From Bacteroidia bacterium (GTDB lineage Bacteria > Bacteroidota > Bacteroidia > Flavobacteriales > Flavobacteriaceae), in the NCBI GenBank assembly GCA_030427735.1, contig JAUIBP010000002.1, positions 186,001 through 250,000 of the forward strand: a stretch of DNA of 64,000 nucleotides, in the 5' to 3' direction. The translations under genes were made by a program, and so were the position numbers. The notes beneath the pieces are model-generated. The model had not been told where the DNA came from, did not search any database, and saw nothing but the letters and a program-made list of their open reading frames with translations. Positions 8,003 through 16,493 of the stretch are shown in pieces (position 1 is the first letter of the stretch; each line of letters opens with the position of its first letter).

Positions 8003-9999
8003 TGATAAACACATCGCCTTTAAAAACATATTCGTCAACATCACACCATTACCATACACTATTTCTATGGCTAGCATTTCTATGCACATCTTTAACTTCT
8101 ATTGCTCAGAATAAAGATACCGAGAGCACGTTTGAAACACGTATAGAACAAAGCTTTTCCGACAACATAAACAAATACCGAGATTTAGAAGACCTTTTTC
8201 ATAGCGACAAAAGAGACAGTGTTAAAATGAAACGTTTAATACACCTCGCCAACAAAAACAATCACAACGAAGTAAAGAGTTACGCCCTGTCTGCCCTAGG
8301 CACTATTTACAGGAATAAATCTATGTACGACAGAGCTATAACCACTTACAAAGCCGCCGAACAAGCAGCTGTTGATGCCAATAACGATGTACAGCAAGTT
8401 ATCGCACTTAACATGCTTGGTGTGGTATACCGACGCATGGACTTAATTAAACCCGCACTTGATTACCACAAAAAAGCCTACGATTTAGCTAACGAAAAAT
8501 TTAAATCAAATCCAGACCCTGAGTTCGAACACAGTATGGCGGTTTCTAGAAATAGTATGGGTAATATATATTTGGTACTTCAGCAATACGATTTAGCTCT
8601 GAAGCAATTCGAGCGTTCTATAGAAATTGAAAAGAAAACCAATAACAGACTTGGTTTAGCCATAAACTACCAGAATATTGGTTTTGCCCAAGAACACAAG
8701 GGCATGTTAGACAAAGCTCTTAAAAACTACCAAACCTCTTTAGAATATAACGAGCTCTTAAATTCCGACATTGGCCGAGTTATTTGTTACAATGCCATAG
8801 CCCAAGTATACATTAAAAAAGCCGACTACAACCAATCACTTTCTATTTTAAACGATGCATTAAACAAAGCTTTACAATTAGGCGATCAATATTATCTCGC
8901 TCAAACCTATATAAATTTAGGATGGACACAGGAAAAGCTAAACGACAATGCAGAAGCCGAAAAAAATTTAAAAACAGGTTTACAAATTGCCAGAGCTTAC
9001 GAACTTAAAACGTTTACAGCGGAAGCACTTTTACACCTCTCTGAACTACAATCTAAACTTGGAAATTACGAAATTGCCTACACCAATTACAAAGAAAGTA
9101 AAGAAGCCGAAGAAAGTATTACCAACGACCGCAACTTAAACTATGTAAACGACTTAATTATAGAGTACGAACACGAGTCTAAAAACAACCAGATTAAAGA
9201 GCTTTCTGATGAAAACGAAATTGTGAAAAACAAACTCGAGCGAAACAAAAAATTATTCTGGTATACCGCCATTCTAATTTCGTTGTTCACCACCATGATC
9301 ATCATCATAATTAGGCACAGACAAGTAAAACAAGAAAAACAAATAATCACTTTAGAACAGGACATGCTTAGAAGTCAGATGAACCCGCATTTCATCTTCA
9401 ACTCCCTAAACTCCATCAAACTTTACATCATAAATAACGACAAAGAAAAAGCCGTTTATTACCTTAATAAATTCTCTAAACTTATTCGCAAAATCCTTAT
9501 CGCTTCTACAGAAAAGGAGATGACCTTAGAAGAAGAATTAGACACAATGAAGCTCTACATAAACATTGAAAACATTAGATTTCAAAACGAAATAGACTTC
9601 AAAATAAAAGTTGACGAAGGCATTAACACCGCCAATATAAAAGTACCTTCGCTTATATTGCAACCTTTCTTAGAAAATGCATTATGGCACGGCCTGTCAT
9701 CTAAAAAACATGATAAAAAAATAGAATTACACGTACATAAAGATACCGACAACTATATAAACATTAGTATAGAAGATAACGGAATTGGCAGGCAAGAATC
9801 TCAAAAAATAAACAGTTTAAAAGTCTTAAAACGAAAATCTGTAGGTATTGCCATTACCAAGGCTAGATTAGCAAATTTCTCTAAACGTTTCGCTAACGAT
9901 TACAAATTTGATATTGAAGATTTATACAACGACAAAAACAGACCGCGAGGCACAAAGGTTACACTACACATACCTATACCTAACTATAGCAAAACCTAA
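8002..9999 (+). CDS. TPR-containing LytS-type sensor histidine kinase
   Basis: 665 residues. A signal peptide (to about residue 36) leads to a periplasmic region of about six tetratricopeptide repeats (~75-370). A coiled coil follows, then one membrane helix (~413-433, WYTAILISLFTTMIIIII). The cytoplasmic kinase is of the His_kinase/LytS type, with H463 in MNPHFIFNSLNSIK, the N-box LILQPFLENALWHG and G-box EDNGIGR. It is the partner of the LytTR regulator it is coupled to. TPR input domains are common in this Bacteroidota kinase class; the signal is unknown. The gene ends one base before the convergent DUF3109 gene. Confidence 0.93.
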   Translation: MINTSPLKTYSSTSHHYHTLFLWLAFLCTSLTSIAQNKDTESTFETRIEQSFSDNINKYRDLEDLFHSDKRDSVKMKRLIHLANKNNHNEVKSYALSALGTIYRNKSMYDRAITTYKAAEQAAVDANNDVQQVIALNMLGVVYRRMDLIKPALDYHKKAYDLANEKFKSNPDPEFEHSMAVSRNSMGNIYLVLQQYDLALKQFERSIEIEKKTNNRLGLAINYQNIGFAQEHKGMLDKALKNYQTSLEYNELLNSDIGRVICYNAIAQVYIKKADYNQSLSILNDALNKALQLGDQYYLAQTYINLGWTQEKLNDNAEAEKNLKTGLQIARAYELKTFTAEALLHLSELQSKLGNYEIAYTNYKESKEAEESITNDRNLNYVNDLIIEYEHESKNNQIKELSDENEIVKNKLERNKKLFWYTAILISLFTTMIIIIIRHRQVKQEKQIITLEQDMLRSQMNPHFIFNSLNSIKLYIINNDKEKAVYYLNKFSKLIRKILIASTEKEMTLEEELDTMKLYINIENIRFQNEIDFKIKVDEGINTANIKVPSLILQPFLENALWHGLSSKKHDKKIELHVHKDTDNYINISIEDNGIGRQESQKINSLKVLKRKSVGIAITKARLANFSKRFANDYKFDIEDLYNDKNRPRGTKVTLHIPIPNYSKT

Positions 10000-10566
10000 T
10001 TATTTATAGGTAGCAGCTACTTTTTCGAGCTCTAAATACCAATCTTCGCCAAACTTTCGTATTAACGCGGCTTTTACGAATTTATAAATTGGCACTTGCA
10101 ACTCTTTACCTAAAGTACAAGCATCGTCGCAAATATGCCAGCGATCGTAATTTACCGCCGAAAACTCTGTAAAATCTTTAACACGAATAGGATAAAGGTG
10201 GCAAGACACTGGTTTTTTCCAATCTATTTCCCCTCGATTATACGCCTCTTCAATACCACAAAGCGCCGTGCCTTTAGTATCAAAAATTACGTATGCACAA
10301 TCGGCGCCATCTATTAACGGGGTTTCAAACTCGCCGTCTTCGGTAACAATAGAGGTTCCTTGACTAGCTATTGCCGCGATACCTTCTGGACGCAAAAAAG
10401 GTTTCACCTTAGGATAAATTTCCTCTAAAATAGTAACCTCATCTTGTTCTAAAGGTGCTCCTGCATCGCCATCAATACAACACGCCCCTTTACAAGCGGT
10501 TAAATTACAAACGAAATCTTTCTCGATGATTTCTTCCGAAACTATGGTCTTTCCTAACTGAAACAT
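10000..10566 (-). CDS. DUF3109 family cysteine-rich protein
   Basis: 188 residues, cytoplasmic. The DUF3109 pattern is clear: cysteines in VCNLTACKGACCIDGDAG near the N terminus, then CAYVIF, ALCGIEEAY, VSCHLYPIR and WHICDDACTLG. The cysteine clusters resemble the YkgJ-type zinc or Fe-S binding proteins, so metal binding is inferred. The physiological role is unknown. The gene is convergent and directly abutting (no spacer) with the sensor kinase gene. Confidence 0.85.
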   Translation of the reverse strand: MFQLGKTIVSEEIIEKDFVCNLTACKGACCIDGDAGAPLEQDEVTILEEIYPKVKPFLRPEGIAAIASQGTSIVTEDGEFETPLIDGADCAYVIFDTKGTALCGIEEAYNRGEIDWKKPVSCHLYPIRVKDFTEFSAVNYDRWHICDDACTLGKELQVPIYKFVKAALIRKFGEDWYLELEKVAATYK

Positions 10567-10624
10567 GCTGCAAAAATAGAGAAACTTTCTATTTATTTTA
10601 CATCATTAAACATTTATAATCTAC

Positions 10625-10633
10625 TACATTTGC
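10625..10633 (+). promoter_or_regulatory. Bacteroidota -7 promoter element for the marC-like gene
   Basis: TACATTTGC matches TAnnTTTGC, 24 bases before the ATG at 10658. No clear -33 TTTG is seen. Confidence 0.55.
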
Positions 10634-10657
10634 CCAAAATTTAAAACCCATAAAGCT

Positions 10658-11239
10658 ATGGATTTAAACGCGAAAGAAATTTTTACCGCCTTCATGATTT
10701 TATTTGCCGTAATAGATATTGTTGGCAACATACCTATTGTAATAGATTTACGCAAAAAAGTAGGTCATATTCAGAGCGAAAAAGCCTCTATAATTGCTGG
10801 TGTAATTATGATTATTTTTCTGTTTTTAGGAAAAAATATTCTGTCACTTATTGGCATTGGGGTAAATAGTTTTGCGGTAGCAGGTTCGTTTATTTTATTC
10901 TTTATAGCCCTAGAAATGATTTTAGGAATAACCCTTTATAAAGAAGATGAAAATAGCGCGATGACGGCTTCTGTATTTCCGTTAGCCTTCCCTTTAATTG
11001 CCGGACCTGGAAGTTTAACCACCTTACTATCGTTACGCGCAGAGTTTAAGATAGAAAACATTATTGTTGCCGTAATAGTAAACGTAATAATTATTTATAT
11101 TGTTTTAAAAACTTCGGCAACCATAGAGCGTTTAATAGGTCAAAACGGAATTAATATTATTCGGAAAGTTTTTGGAGTGATTTTACTTGCGATAGCTGTA
11201 AAATTATTTGCACATAATATTAAAGCCTTATTTATTTAA
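10658..11239 (+). CDS. MarC family integral membrane protein
   Basis: 193 residues with six predicted membrane helices. The family pattern is clear: AFMILFAVIDIVGNIPIVIDL at the start, FILFFIALEMILGI in helix 3, and FPLAFPLIAGPGSLTTLL in the re-entrant conserved segment. MarC proteins sit in the inner membrane; their function is unsettled despite the name. A 67-residue membrane protein follows after 2 bases, probably co-transcribed. Confidence 0.9.
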   Translation: MDLNAKEIFTAFMILFAVIDIVGNIPIVIDLRKKVGHIQSEKASIIAGVIMIIFLFLGKNILSLIGIGVNSFAVAGSFILFFIALEMILGITLYKEDENSAMTASVFPLAFPLIAGPGSLTTLLSLRAEFKIENIIVAVIVNVIIIYIVLKTSATIERLIGQNGINIIRKVFGVILLAIAVKLFAHNIKALFI

Positions 11240-11241
11240 TT

Positions 11242-11445
11242 ATGAAAATACTTACAATAATACTTGCTGTAATTGCTCTTGGGCTTATAGCATTTAACAC
11301 CACGCAAATAGATTTTAACGATCCTTTTGGCAACGATAGCATTGTAGCCTTAATAACCATAATGGCCTTACTTTGCGCCGTTGTGTTACTACTTATTTTA
11401 AACACCTCTAAACGCATAGAGGAACGCTACAAAAACAAAAAGTAA
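11242..11445 (+). CDS. Small two-helix membrane protein
   Basis: 67 residues. Two hydrophobic helices (about residues 3-20 and 34-55) are separated by a polar acidic loop (TTQIDFNDPFGND), and the C-terminal tail is basic (SKRIEERYKNKK), predicting a cytoplasmic tail. It starts 2 bases after the marC-like stop, which supports a real, co-transcribed gene. Conserved-looking but unnamed in my knowledge; function unknown. Confidence 0.7.
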   Translation: MKILTIILAVIALGLIAFNTTQIDFNDPFGNDSIVALITIMALLCAVVLLLILNTSKRIEERYKNKK

Positions 11446-11461
11446 CTCATCTATTGATGAT

Positions 11462-13051
11462 TTACTTTTGGCTATTAAGTTTAATAACCTCGTTTACCAT
11501 ATCGTCGGTTGAATTGATAACTTCTGTAAAGGCACCTTTACCAAATAACTGGTCGGCAATGGTAGCTTTTAAGTATTGTTTCACTTCTTCGTGATAAGCC
11601 ACAAAAGTAATCGTAGATTGTGTTCTAATATTTAGGTAGTCCTGAAACTTAATCACCAAGTCGTCGCTTACTTTAAAATCATTTATAAAATCTTGTCGAC
11701 TATAATTATCGTACAAGTGGCGATCTTGCTCTAGCTCTTCAAAAATAAAATAACTTATAAAGCCACGATGTTCTAAAAACAACAACGTTTCGTTTTGCAT
11801 ATTTGTATCTAATGGCACAAAAACATCTGGAATTATACCCCCGCCACCATAAACAATTTTTCCTTTAGGAGTTGTAAATTTTAAAGAATCAGACACTTTT
11901 ATTTTTTCGGGATCTATCAACTCACCACTATCTAATCTTTCAAAATACTCGTCGTAATAATCTTTATTCCCGTTGGAATATGGCCTTTGTATAGATCGGC
12001 CTGTAGGCGTATAATAACGCGACACGGTTAAGCGTACCGCACTGCCGTCTCCCAACTCCATTTCGCGCTGCACCAAACCTTTACCATAAGAACGCCTACC
12101 CACTATAGTCCCTTTATCGTTATCCTGAAGCGCGCCAGCCACTATCTCGCTAGCCGAAGCCGAGTTTTCGTTAATTAACACGTACACCTCGCCAGTTTCG
12201 AAATCGCCTGCCTCTGTTGCATAACTCTTTTCTATGGCACCACTTTTATTTTTTGTAAACAGAATCAGTTTATCATCTTCTAAAAACTCATCGACTATAG
12301 CTTCGGCAACAGCCAAAAACCCACCCGGATTATCTCTTAAATCCAATGCAATTTCTTTAGCCCCAGCTTGCTTTAATTTAGTGAGCGCCGATTTAAATTC
12401 ATTAAAAGTACTTTCTGCAAAGCGATTGATTTTTATATAACCTAAGGTCTCAGTTAGCATATAACCAGCATCGACACTTTTTATGGGAATAATATCTCGA
12501 GTAACTTTAAAATCTAATATCTCGCCGGTATCTTTTCTGAAAACTTTCAAATCTACATCGGTATTTATATTCCCTTTTAAACGGTTTACGATGTCGACAT
12601 TATTAATGTGTTTTCCAAACAGCGAATCGCCATTCGCGTAAATAATACGATCGCCACCTAAAATGCCAGCTTTATCGCTAGGGCCGCCCTCAACTGCACG
12701 AATAACCGTTACGGTGTCTTTATACGTATAAAAATGAACCCCAATCCCAACAAAGTCACCTTTCATATTTTCCGAAACGCGCTCCATATCTTCTCTTGGA
12801 ATATATACCGAATGTGGGTCTAAATTTTCTAAAATACCGTTTACTGTTACATCTACAATACTATCGGTATTTACATTATCTACATACTCGTAATCTATAT
12901 AATCTATAAGCCGATTTAACTTATCTTTATTGCTATTTGCAGTAAATAATCTATTAGACTGGTCGGCGAAATTTAATTTACCTCCAATATAAATTCCTGC
13001 CGCAACTGCAGCACCAATTATTAGTGGTAAATATTTTTTCTTAAGAGCCAT
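11462..13051 (-). CDS. S41 family C-terminal processing peptidase (CtpA-like)
   Basis: 529 residues. An N-terminal signal-anchor (~8-24) places it in the periplasm. A PDZ domain covers ~90-175 (GIGVHF, GGPSDKAGILGGDRII). The S41 catalytic core is at ~195-400, with the nucleophile serine in ENSASASEIVAG (~296-301) and K324 in SYGKGLVQ as general base. It cleaves proteins at their C termini in envelope quality control. It starts one base inside the stop of the upstream dCMP deaminase gene (TAATG overlap), so the two are coupled. A long C-terminal extension (~430-529) is typical for Bacteroidota members. Confidence 0.95.
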   Translation of the reverse strand: MALKKKYLPLIIGAAVAAGIYIGGKLNFADQSNRLFTANSNKDKLNRLIDYIDYEYVDNVNTDSIVDVTVNGILENLDPHSVYIPREDMERVSENMKGDFVGIGVHFYTYKDTVTVIRAVEGGPSDKAGILGGDRIIYANGDSLFGKHINNVDIVNRLKGNINTDVDLKVFRKDTGEILDFKVTRDIIPIKSVDAGYMLTETLGYIKINRFAESTFNEFKSALTKLKQAGAKEIALDLRDNPGGFLAVAEAIVDEFLEDDKLILFTKNKSGAIEKSYATEAGDFETGEVYVLINENSASASEIVAGALQDNDKGTIVGRRSYGKGLVQREMELGDGSAVRLTVSRYYTPTGRSIQRPYSNGNKDYYDEYFERLDSGELIDPEKIKVSDSLKFTTPKGKIVYGGGGIIPDVFVPLDTNMQNETLLFLEHRGFISYFIFEELEQDRHLYDNYSRQDFINDFKVSDDLVIKFQDYLNIRTQSTITFVAYHEEVKQYLKATIADQLFGKGAFTEVINSTDDMVNEVIKLNSQK

Positions 13052-13482
13052 TACGCGGTTAAATCTTCAATATATTCTATTTCTATACCTGCTTTTTTTA
13101 GAAAGAGCAATCCTGAATTATCTTTATATTCTTGACAATACACGACACGCACTATACCTGCCTGATGGATAAGTTTACTACACTCCTTGCAAGGAGATAA
13201 AGTAATATACAAAGTAGCTCCCTTACAAGATTGTGTAGAGGCCGCAACCTTTAATATAGCATTCGCTTCGGCGTGCAGCACATACCATTTGGTATACCCT
13301 TCTTCGTCTTCGCAAAAATTTTCGAATCCAGTTGGCGTACCGTTATATCCATCAGAAATAATCATTCTATCCTTTACAATTAATGCCCCAACTTGCTTGC
13401 GCTCACAAAAGGATAGTTTTCCCCATTCTTTGGCAATTCGTAAATAGGCTTTATCGTACTTAAGCTGTTTCTTTTTGGGCAT
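13051..13482 (-). CDS. dCMP/cytidine deaminase-like protein (ComEB type)
   Basis: 143 residues with the zinc-dependent deaminase signature: HAEANAIL (zinc His and catalytic Glu) and SPCKECSKLI (two zinc Cys). The N-terminal YLRIAKEWGKLS..ERKQVGALIVKD and GYNGTP are typical of dCMP deaminases, which make dUMP for thymidylate synthesis. It is the first gene of a two-gene leftward unit with the S41 protease. The enzymatic call is by family; substrate dCMP is inferred. Confidence 0.92.
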   Translation of the reverse strand: MPKKKQLKYDKAYLRIAKEWGKLSFCERKQVGALIVKDRMIISDGYNGTPTGFENFCEDEEGYTKWYVLHAEANAILKVAASTQSCKGATLYITLSPCKECSKLIHQAGIVRVVYCQEYKDNSGLLFLKKAGIEIEYIEDLTA

Positions 13483-13642
13483 TAAATTAATGTGGATATT
13501 TTAAATGGATACTACTTTTACATACAACACCGCTTTAATTGCGTGTGTAATCTTCTATTACTAAGAACTTAATAACGAAGATAGGTGGTTGTTATTTTAA
13601 TTACAATGGCAAACCGTTAAATTTTTTACAAAACTTATCGAT

Positions 13643-14230
13643 TTACACTACCAATTCGTTTTCTAAAATCATAGGAATAACCAAACCAATTACTATAGAT
13701 GACAATACCAATACCCAATCGCGTTTTGAAAAACGAAAAACCGTTTGCATAACATAACTGAAAAACAGCACCACAAAAACGATAATTACCTGTGCAATCT
13801 CTATACCTAAGGCAAACTCGATAAGCGGCAATAGTTTATTACTAGAATTACCCACTAACAAATGAAACTCGCGCGCAAAACCTAAACCATGAATTATACC
13901 AAAAAACAATGCCGATAGCAATAAAACACCAACACCCTTTTGCTGCGTTTTACCTGCAGTAAATACATTAAAAACAGCCATAATTAAAATGGTAATCGGA
14001 ATTAACAACTCAACCAAAGCCCCATTAATTTTTACAATATCGTAAGCTGCTAAAACTAAAGACAAGGTATGCCCTAAAGTAAATAACGACACTAAAACCA
14101 AAACACGCTTCCAGTCTTTAAAAACGTATGGTACGGTTAACACCATTAAAAACAAAATATGGTCGTAACCATTAATATCTAACACATGGTTTACACCATA
14201 TTGAACATAAAATAAAAAATCGTCTAGCAT
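13643..14230 (-). CDS. HupE/UreJ-like membrane protein
   Basis: 195 residues counted from the ATG at 14230 (MLDDFLFYVQYG); an ATG 19 codons further upstream is in frame, but that stretch looks non-coding. About six membrane helices are present. Family signatures are visible: GVNHVLDINGYDHILFLM near the N terminus, FTLGHTLSLVLA, and GIIHGLGFA. The histidines in these motifs suggest metal binding. HupE/UreJ relatives are linked to nickel/cobalt supply, but no urease or hydrogenase genes are nearby, so function is unproven. It is monocistronic. Confidence 0.8.
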   Translation of the reverse strand: MLDDFLFYVQYGVNHVLDINGYDHILFLMVLTVPYVFKDWKRVLVLVSLFTLGHTLSLVLAAYDIVKINGALVELLIPITILIMAVFNVFTAGKTQQKGVGVLLLSALFFGIIHGLGFAREFHLLVGNSSNKLLPLIEFALGIEIAQVIIVFVVLFFSYVMQTVFRFSKRDWVLVLSSIVIGLVIPMILENELVV

Positions 14231-14370
14231 AATTAGGGAATCTTGGAAGTTTATAAATTGAGTTTTAAATATTATACACCATTTCACTCAACGCACAAAT
14301 TTAATATTTAATACGATATTTGTATTTATAAAACATGAGAATAAAGTCTTAACAATAATTGTAACAAAAA

Positions 14371-14730
14371 ATGACTACAACCAAAAAACACGACGACCGA
14401 ATTGCTAAATTAACTTTTGCTTCTGTGTACCCGCATTATGTTGCAAAAGTTGAAAAGAAAGGGCGCACCGTTGAAGAACTCCACGAAGTTATTACCTGGT
14501 TAACCGGATTTAACAACGAAGACCTGCAACAATTAATTTTGGAAAAAGCGACTTTCGAAACGTTTTTCAGCAAAGCCACCCTTAACCCTAATGCGCATTT
14601 AATAACCGGCAGTATTTGCGGCTACCGTATAGAAGACATAACAACACCATTAACAAAGCAAGCAAGATACCTAGACAAATTAGTAGATGAATTAGCTAAA
14701 GGTCGTAAAATGGAAAAAATTTTACGCTAA
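14371..14730 (+). CDS. DUF2200 domain protein
   Basis: 119 residues, soluble, no signal. It matches DUF2200 over its whole length (RIAKLTFASVYPHYVAKVEKKGRT, ITWLTGFN, TFETFFSKATLNPNA, ICGYRIEDI, LVDELAKGRKMEKIL). The family is small, widespread and uncharacterised. It stands alone between divergent and convergent neighbours and is followed by a strong bidirectional terminator. Confidence 0.9.
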   Translation: MTTTKKHDDRIAKLTFASVYPHYVAKVEKKGRTVEELHEVITWLTGFNNEDLQQLILEKATFETFFSKATLNPNAHLITGSICGYRIEDITTPLTKQARYLDKLVDELAKGRKMEKILR

Positions 14731-14750
14731 ACTAAATCAGATTACATATC

Positions 14751-14803
14751 AAAAAAAAAAAAAAATCGCATTAACCTAAAGTTTAGATTAATGCGATTTT
14801 TTC
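14751..14803. terminator. Bidirectional terminator between DUF2200 and DUF2147 genes
   Basis: A run of about 15 A is followed by a stem (AAAAATCGCATTAA / TTAATGCGATTTTT), serving the two convergent genes. Confidence 0.88.
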
Positions 14804-14815
14804 GATGTTTATATT

Positions 14816-15235
14816 TTATTGTTTTCTAATCCAATATTGCGTTCGTCCCAAAATAGACACACCTAAAAAACCTCTCACTTTAAGCTTATTATCGTCTACC
14901 AATTTTAAGTAACAACTGTACACATCGCCCGATTCCGGATCTAGAATAGTACCTTCGTTATACTCGTCATCATCCTTTTTAAGATCTTCAATAATGACCA
15001 ACCCTATTATAGGTTTATCTTTTTTAGCACCTTCGCACTTTTCGCAACGCGAATTAGGGTCGCCAACATATTTATCGATTATTTTAGCATAATACAAACC
15101 ATTAGATTCGTAAATGTCTACAAGTGCTTTTTTTTCTTTGGTTTTATCGTCGAAAGTTTCCCACTTACCAACAATACCTTGTGCGTTTACAACTGCGGTA
15201 AACGTCATTAATAAAAATAATACAAAATGTTTCAT
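14816..15235 (-). CDS. DUF2147 secreted protein
   Basis: 139 residues with a Sec signal (cleaved near VNAQ, residue 19). The DUF2147 core follows: GIVGKWETFDDKTKEKKALVDIY, CEKCEGAKKDKPIIGLVI, GTILDPESGDVYSCYLKL, LKVRGFLGVSILGRTQYW. Three cysteines may form a disulfide or bind metal. It is a periplasmic or secreted beta-rich protein of unknown role, common in Bacteroidota and Proteobacteria. It has its own transcript. Confidence 0.88.
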   Translation of the reverse strand: MKHFVLFLLMTFTAVVNAQGIVGKWETFDDKTKEKKALVDIYESNGLYYAKIIDKYVGDPNSRCEKCEGAKKDKPIIGLVIIEDLKKDDDEYNEGTILDPESGDVYSCYLKLVDDNKLKVRGFLGVSILGRTQYWIRKQ

Positions 15236-15665
15236 TAGCTTCCTGTTTGTTTTAATATTATATCTTCAGCTACTACACCTCTTTAGACCGTTTTAATTTA
15301 TTTTATAAGCTAAGCAGCCGAAGGCAAATTACAATATTTTTTCACAACTCACTCCTTCATTAAAAGCAATCAAACAAAAAAGCCTGAAAATCGAAAGATT
15401 AACAGGCTTTACACAAACTCAAGGCTTGTACTTTTTTTACTAAAATTCAAAACCATCTCAAAACATTAGCCAACGTTATACATTCATAACTTAAACTAGA
15501 TATGATTTCCTAAAACTTAAACATTATGCACTGAAAAATTGTAGATGATTAGACAATGAAGACAAATCAGTTTCTATTCGGAAAATTTAGCAATCTATTA
15601 AATGAAGGATTATATTAGCTGCCATTAAAAAAAAATAGTATTACTTACATTCACATTTATAAAAA
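15236..15665. other. Intergenic region with a tRNA-trailer-like remnant
   Basis: 430 AT-rich bases. They hold a hairpin terminator at 15376-15411 followed by a copy of the end of the tRNA-Leu at 16257 (see repeat entry). The rest, to the start of the lipoprotein gene at 15666, shows no convincing frame. Confidence 0.6.
15376..15428. repeat. Duplicate of the tRNA-Leu 3' end plus its terminator (remnant)
   Basis: AAAAAAGCCTG, then a loop, then CAGGCTTTACAC, two differing bases and ACTCAAGG here matches 16218-16265, where the same string is the terminator and 3' end of tRNA-Leu(CAA) on the minus strand. Only about 9 tRNA bases remain in this copy. The two copies flank the AT-rich lipoprotein gene, like direct repeats left by a tRNA-targeted insertion or a local duplication. 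Confidence 0.65.
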
Positions 15666-16190
15666 ATGTATAAAAAGAATTTATTAAACATTAAGGCATA
15701 TTCAGCACTAATAATAGTTTTATTTAGTCTACTAAGTTGTAAATCTCATAAAGAAATTAAAAAACTATCGTCACAAATAGATTGCAAAAAAACAATATAT
15801 TTTATTTGGGACGATGAAAGCAATGCACTCCAGAGTCAAACAACAGGAAACTATAAATTAGGTTATACATTTAGAAATATTGATATTAATCTTAAAGAGC
15901 TTTTTATAGAATCAGTAGAAAAATTAAATGAAGATTATAAAGGAACCTATATTTATGGTAAGTATAATGGTTTTCCTCCAGATTCGATTATTCAAGTGCG
16001 TGTGAAGTTAGAAAAGCTAGTTTGGCATCTTAATTATTATAAATCTAAAAGAGACTTACAACTCGTGTATTCTACATCCAATGAAGATTTTCAATTTATC
16101 GGTAATAGTAAACGAAAAAAACAAAAAGCTTATTTAGAATCGTTTGAGCATGCTAATCTAAAATTTATACTAGCAACTTGTAATAATTGA
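15666..16190 (+). CDS. Hypothetical lipoprotein
   Basis: 174 residues with a signal segment and lipobox FSLLSC (cysteine ~25). I do not recognise the family. The mature part is lysine-rich, with alternating strands (TIYFIWDDESN, KGTYIYGKYNGFPPDSIIQVRVKLEKLVWHL) and a basic KRKKQK segment near the end. Base composition is visibly more AT-rich than its neighbours. It is bracketed by two copies of a tRNA-Leu terminator sequence, which suggests an acquired gene. Confidence 0.65.
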   Translation: MYKKNLLNIKAYSALIIVLFSLLSCKSHKEIKKLSSQIDCKKTIYFIWDDESNALQSQTTGNYKLGYTFRNIDINLKELFIESVEKLNEDYKGTYIYGKYNGFPPDSIIQVRVKLEKLVWHLNYYKSKRDLQLVYSTSNEDFQFIGNSKRKKQKAYLESFEHANLKFILATCNN

Positions 16191-16217
16191 TTCGTTGTAA
16201 ATGTTACTGATTTAATT

Positions 16218-16251
16218 AAAAAAGCCTGTAATTCAAAGAACCACAGGCTTT
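16218..16251. terminator. Terminator of tRNA-Leu
   Basis: Stem AAAAGCCTGT / ACAGGCTTT. It serves the leftward tRNA transcript (T-tract on the minus strand) and possibly the rightward lipoprotein gene. Confidence 0.8.
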
Positions 16252-16256
16252 ACACG

Positions 16257-16338
16257 TACTCAAGGTGGGAATCGAACCCACACTTCCGAAGAAACTGGAT
16301 TTTGAATCCAGCGCGTCTACCAATTCCGCCACTTGAGC
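16257..16338 (-). tRNA. tRNA-Leu (anticodon CAA)
   Basis: 82 bases on the minus strand. The acceptor stem is GCTCAAG / CTTGAGT with discriminator A. The D-arm contains GAATTGGTAGAC and the anticodon stem CTGGA/TCCAG encloses TTCAAAA (anticodon CAA, reads UUG). A class II variable arm (TTTCTTCGGAAGT) precedes a T-arm with GGTTCGATTCC. The 3' CCA is not encoded. It stands alone. Confidence 0.97.
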
Positions 16339-16434
16339 AAACGAATTCGTAATGGGACTGCAAAAATAATTTAATTTTATGTAAACTTCCTAAAAATTCA
16401 GCAACAATATTCTTTTCAAGTTAAAATAAATCCC

Positions 16435-16443
16435 TAAATTTGC
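16435..16443 (+). promoter_or_regulatory. Bacteroidota -7 promoter element for prs
   Basis: TAAATTTGC fits TAnnTTTGC, about 50 bases before the prs ATG at 16494, giving a leader of roughly 45 bases. Confidence 0.6.
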
Positions 16444-16493
16444 ACCCAATTTAAAAACCAGTAGTGTTTCTCACTTAAAAACAACAAGTTACC

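Larger units (their letters stand above)
16191..16493. other. Intergenic region holding tRNA-Leu and the prs promoter
   Basis: 303 bases between the lipoprotein gene and prs. They contain the tRNA terminator (16218-16251), tRNA-Leu(CAA) at 16257-16338 and a TAnnTTTG element at 16435. Nothing else is seen. Confidence 0.7.

Noticed and set aside
15420-15510. A complete second tRNA next to the terminator copy
   Set aside because: Only the 3' ~9 bases and trailer match; no cloverleaf can be drawn in the adjacent sequence.
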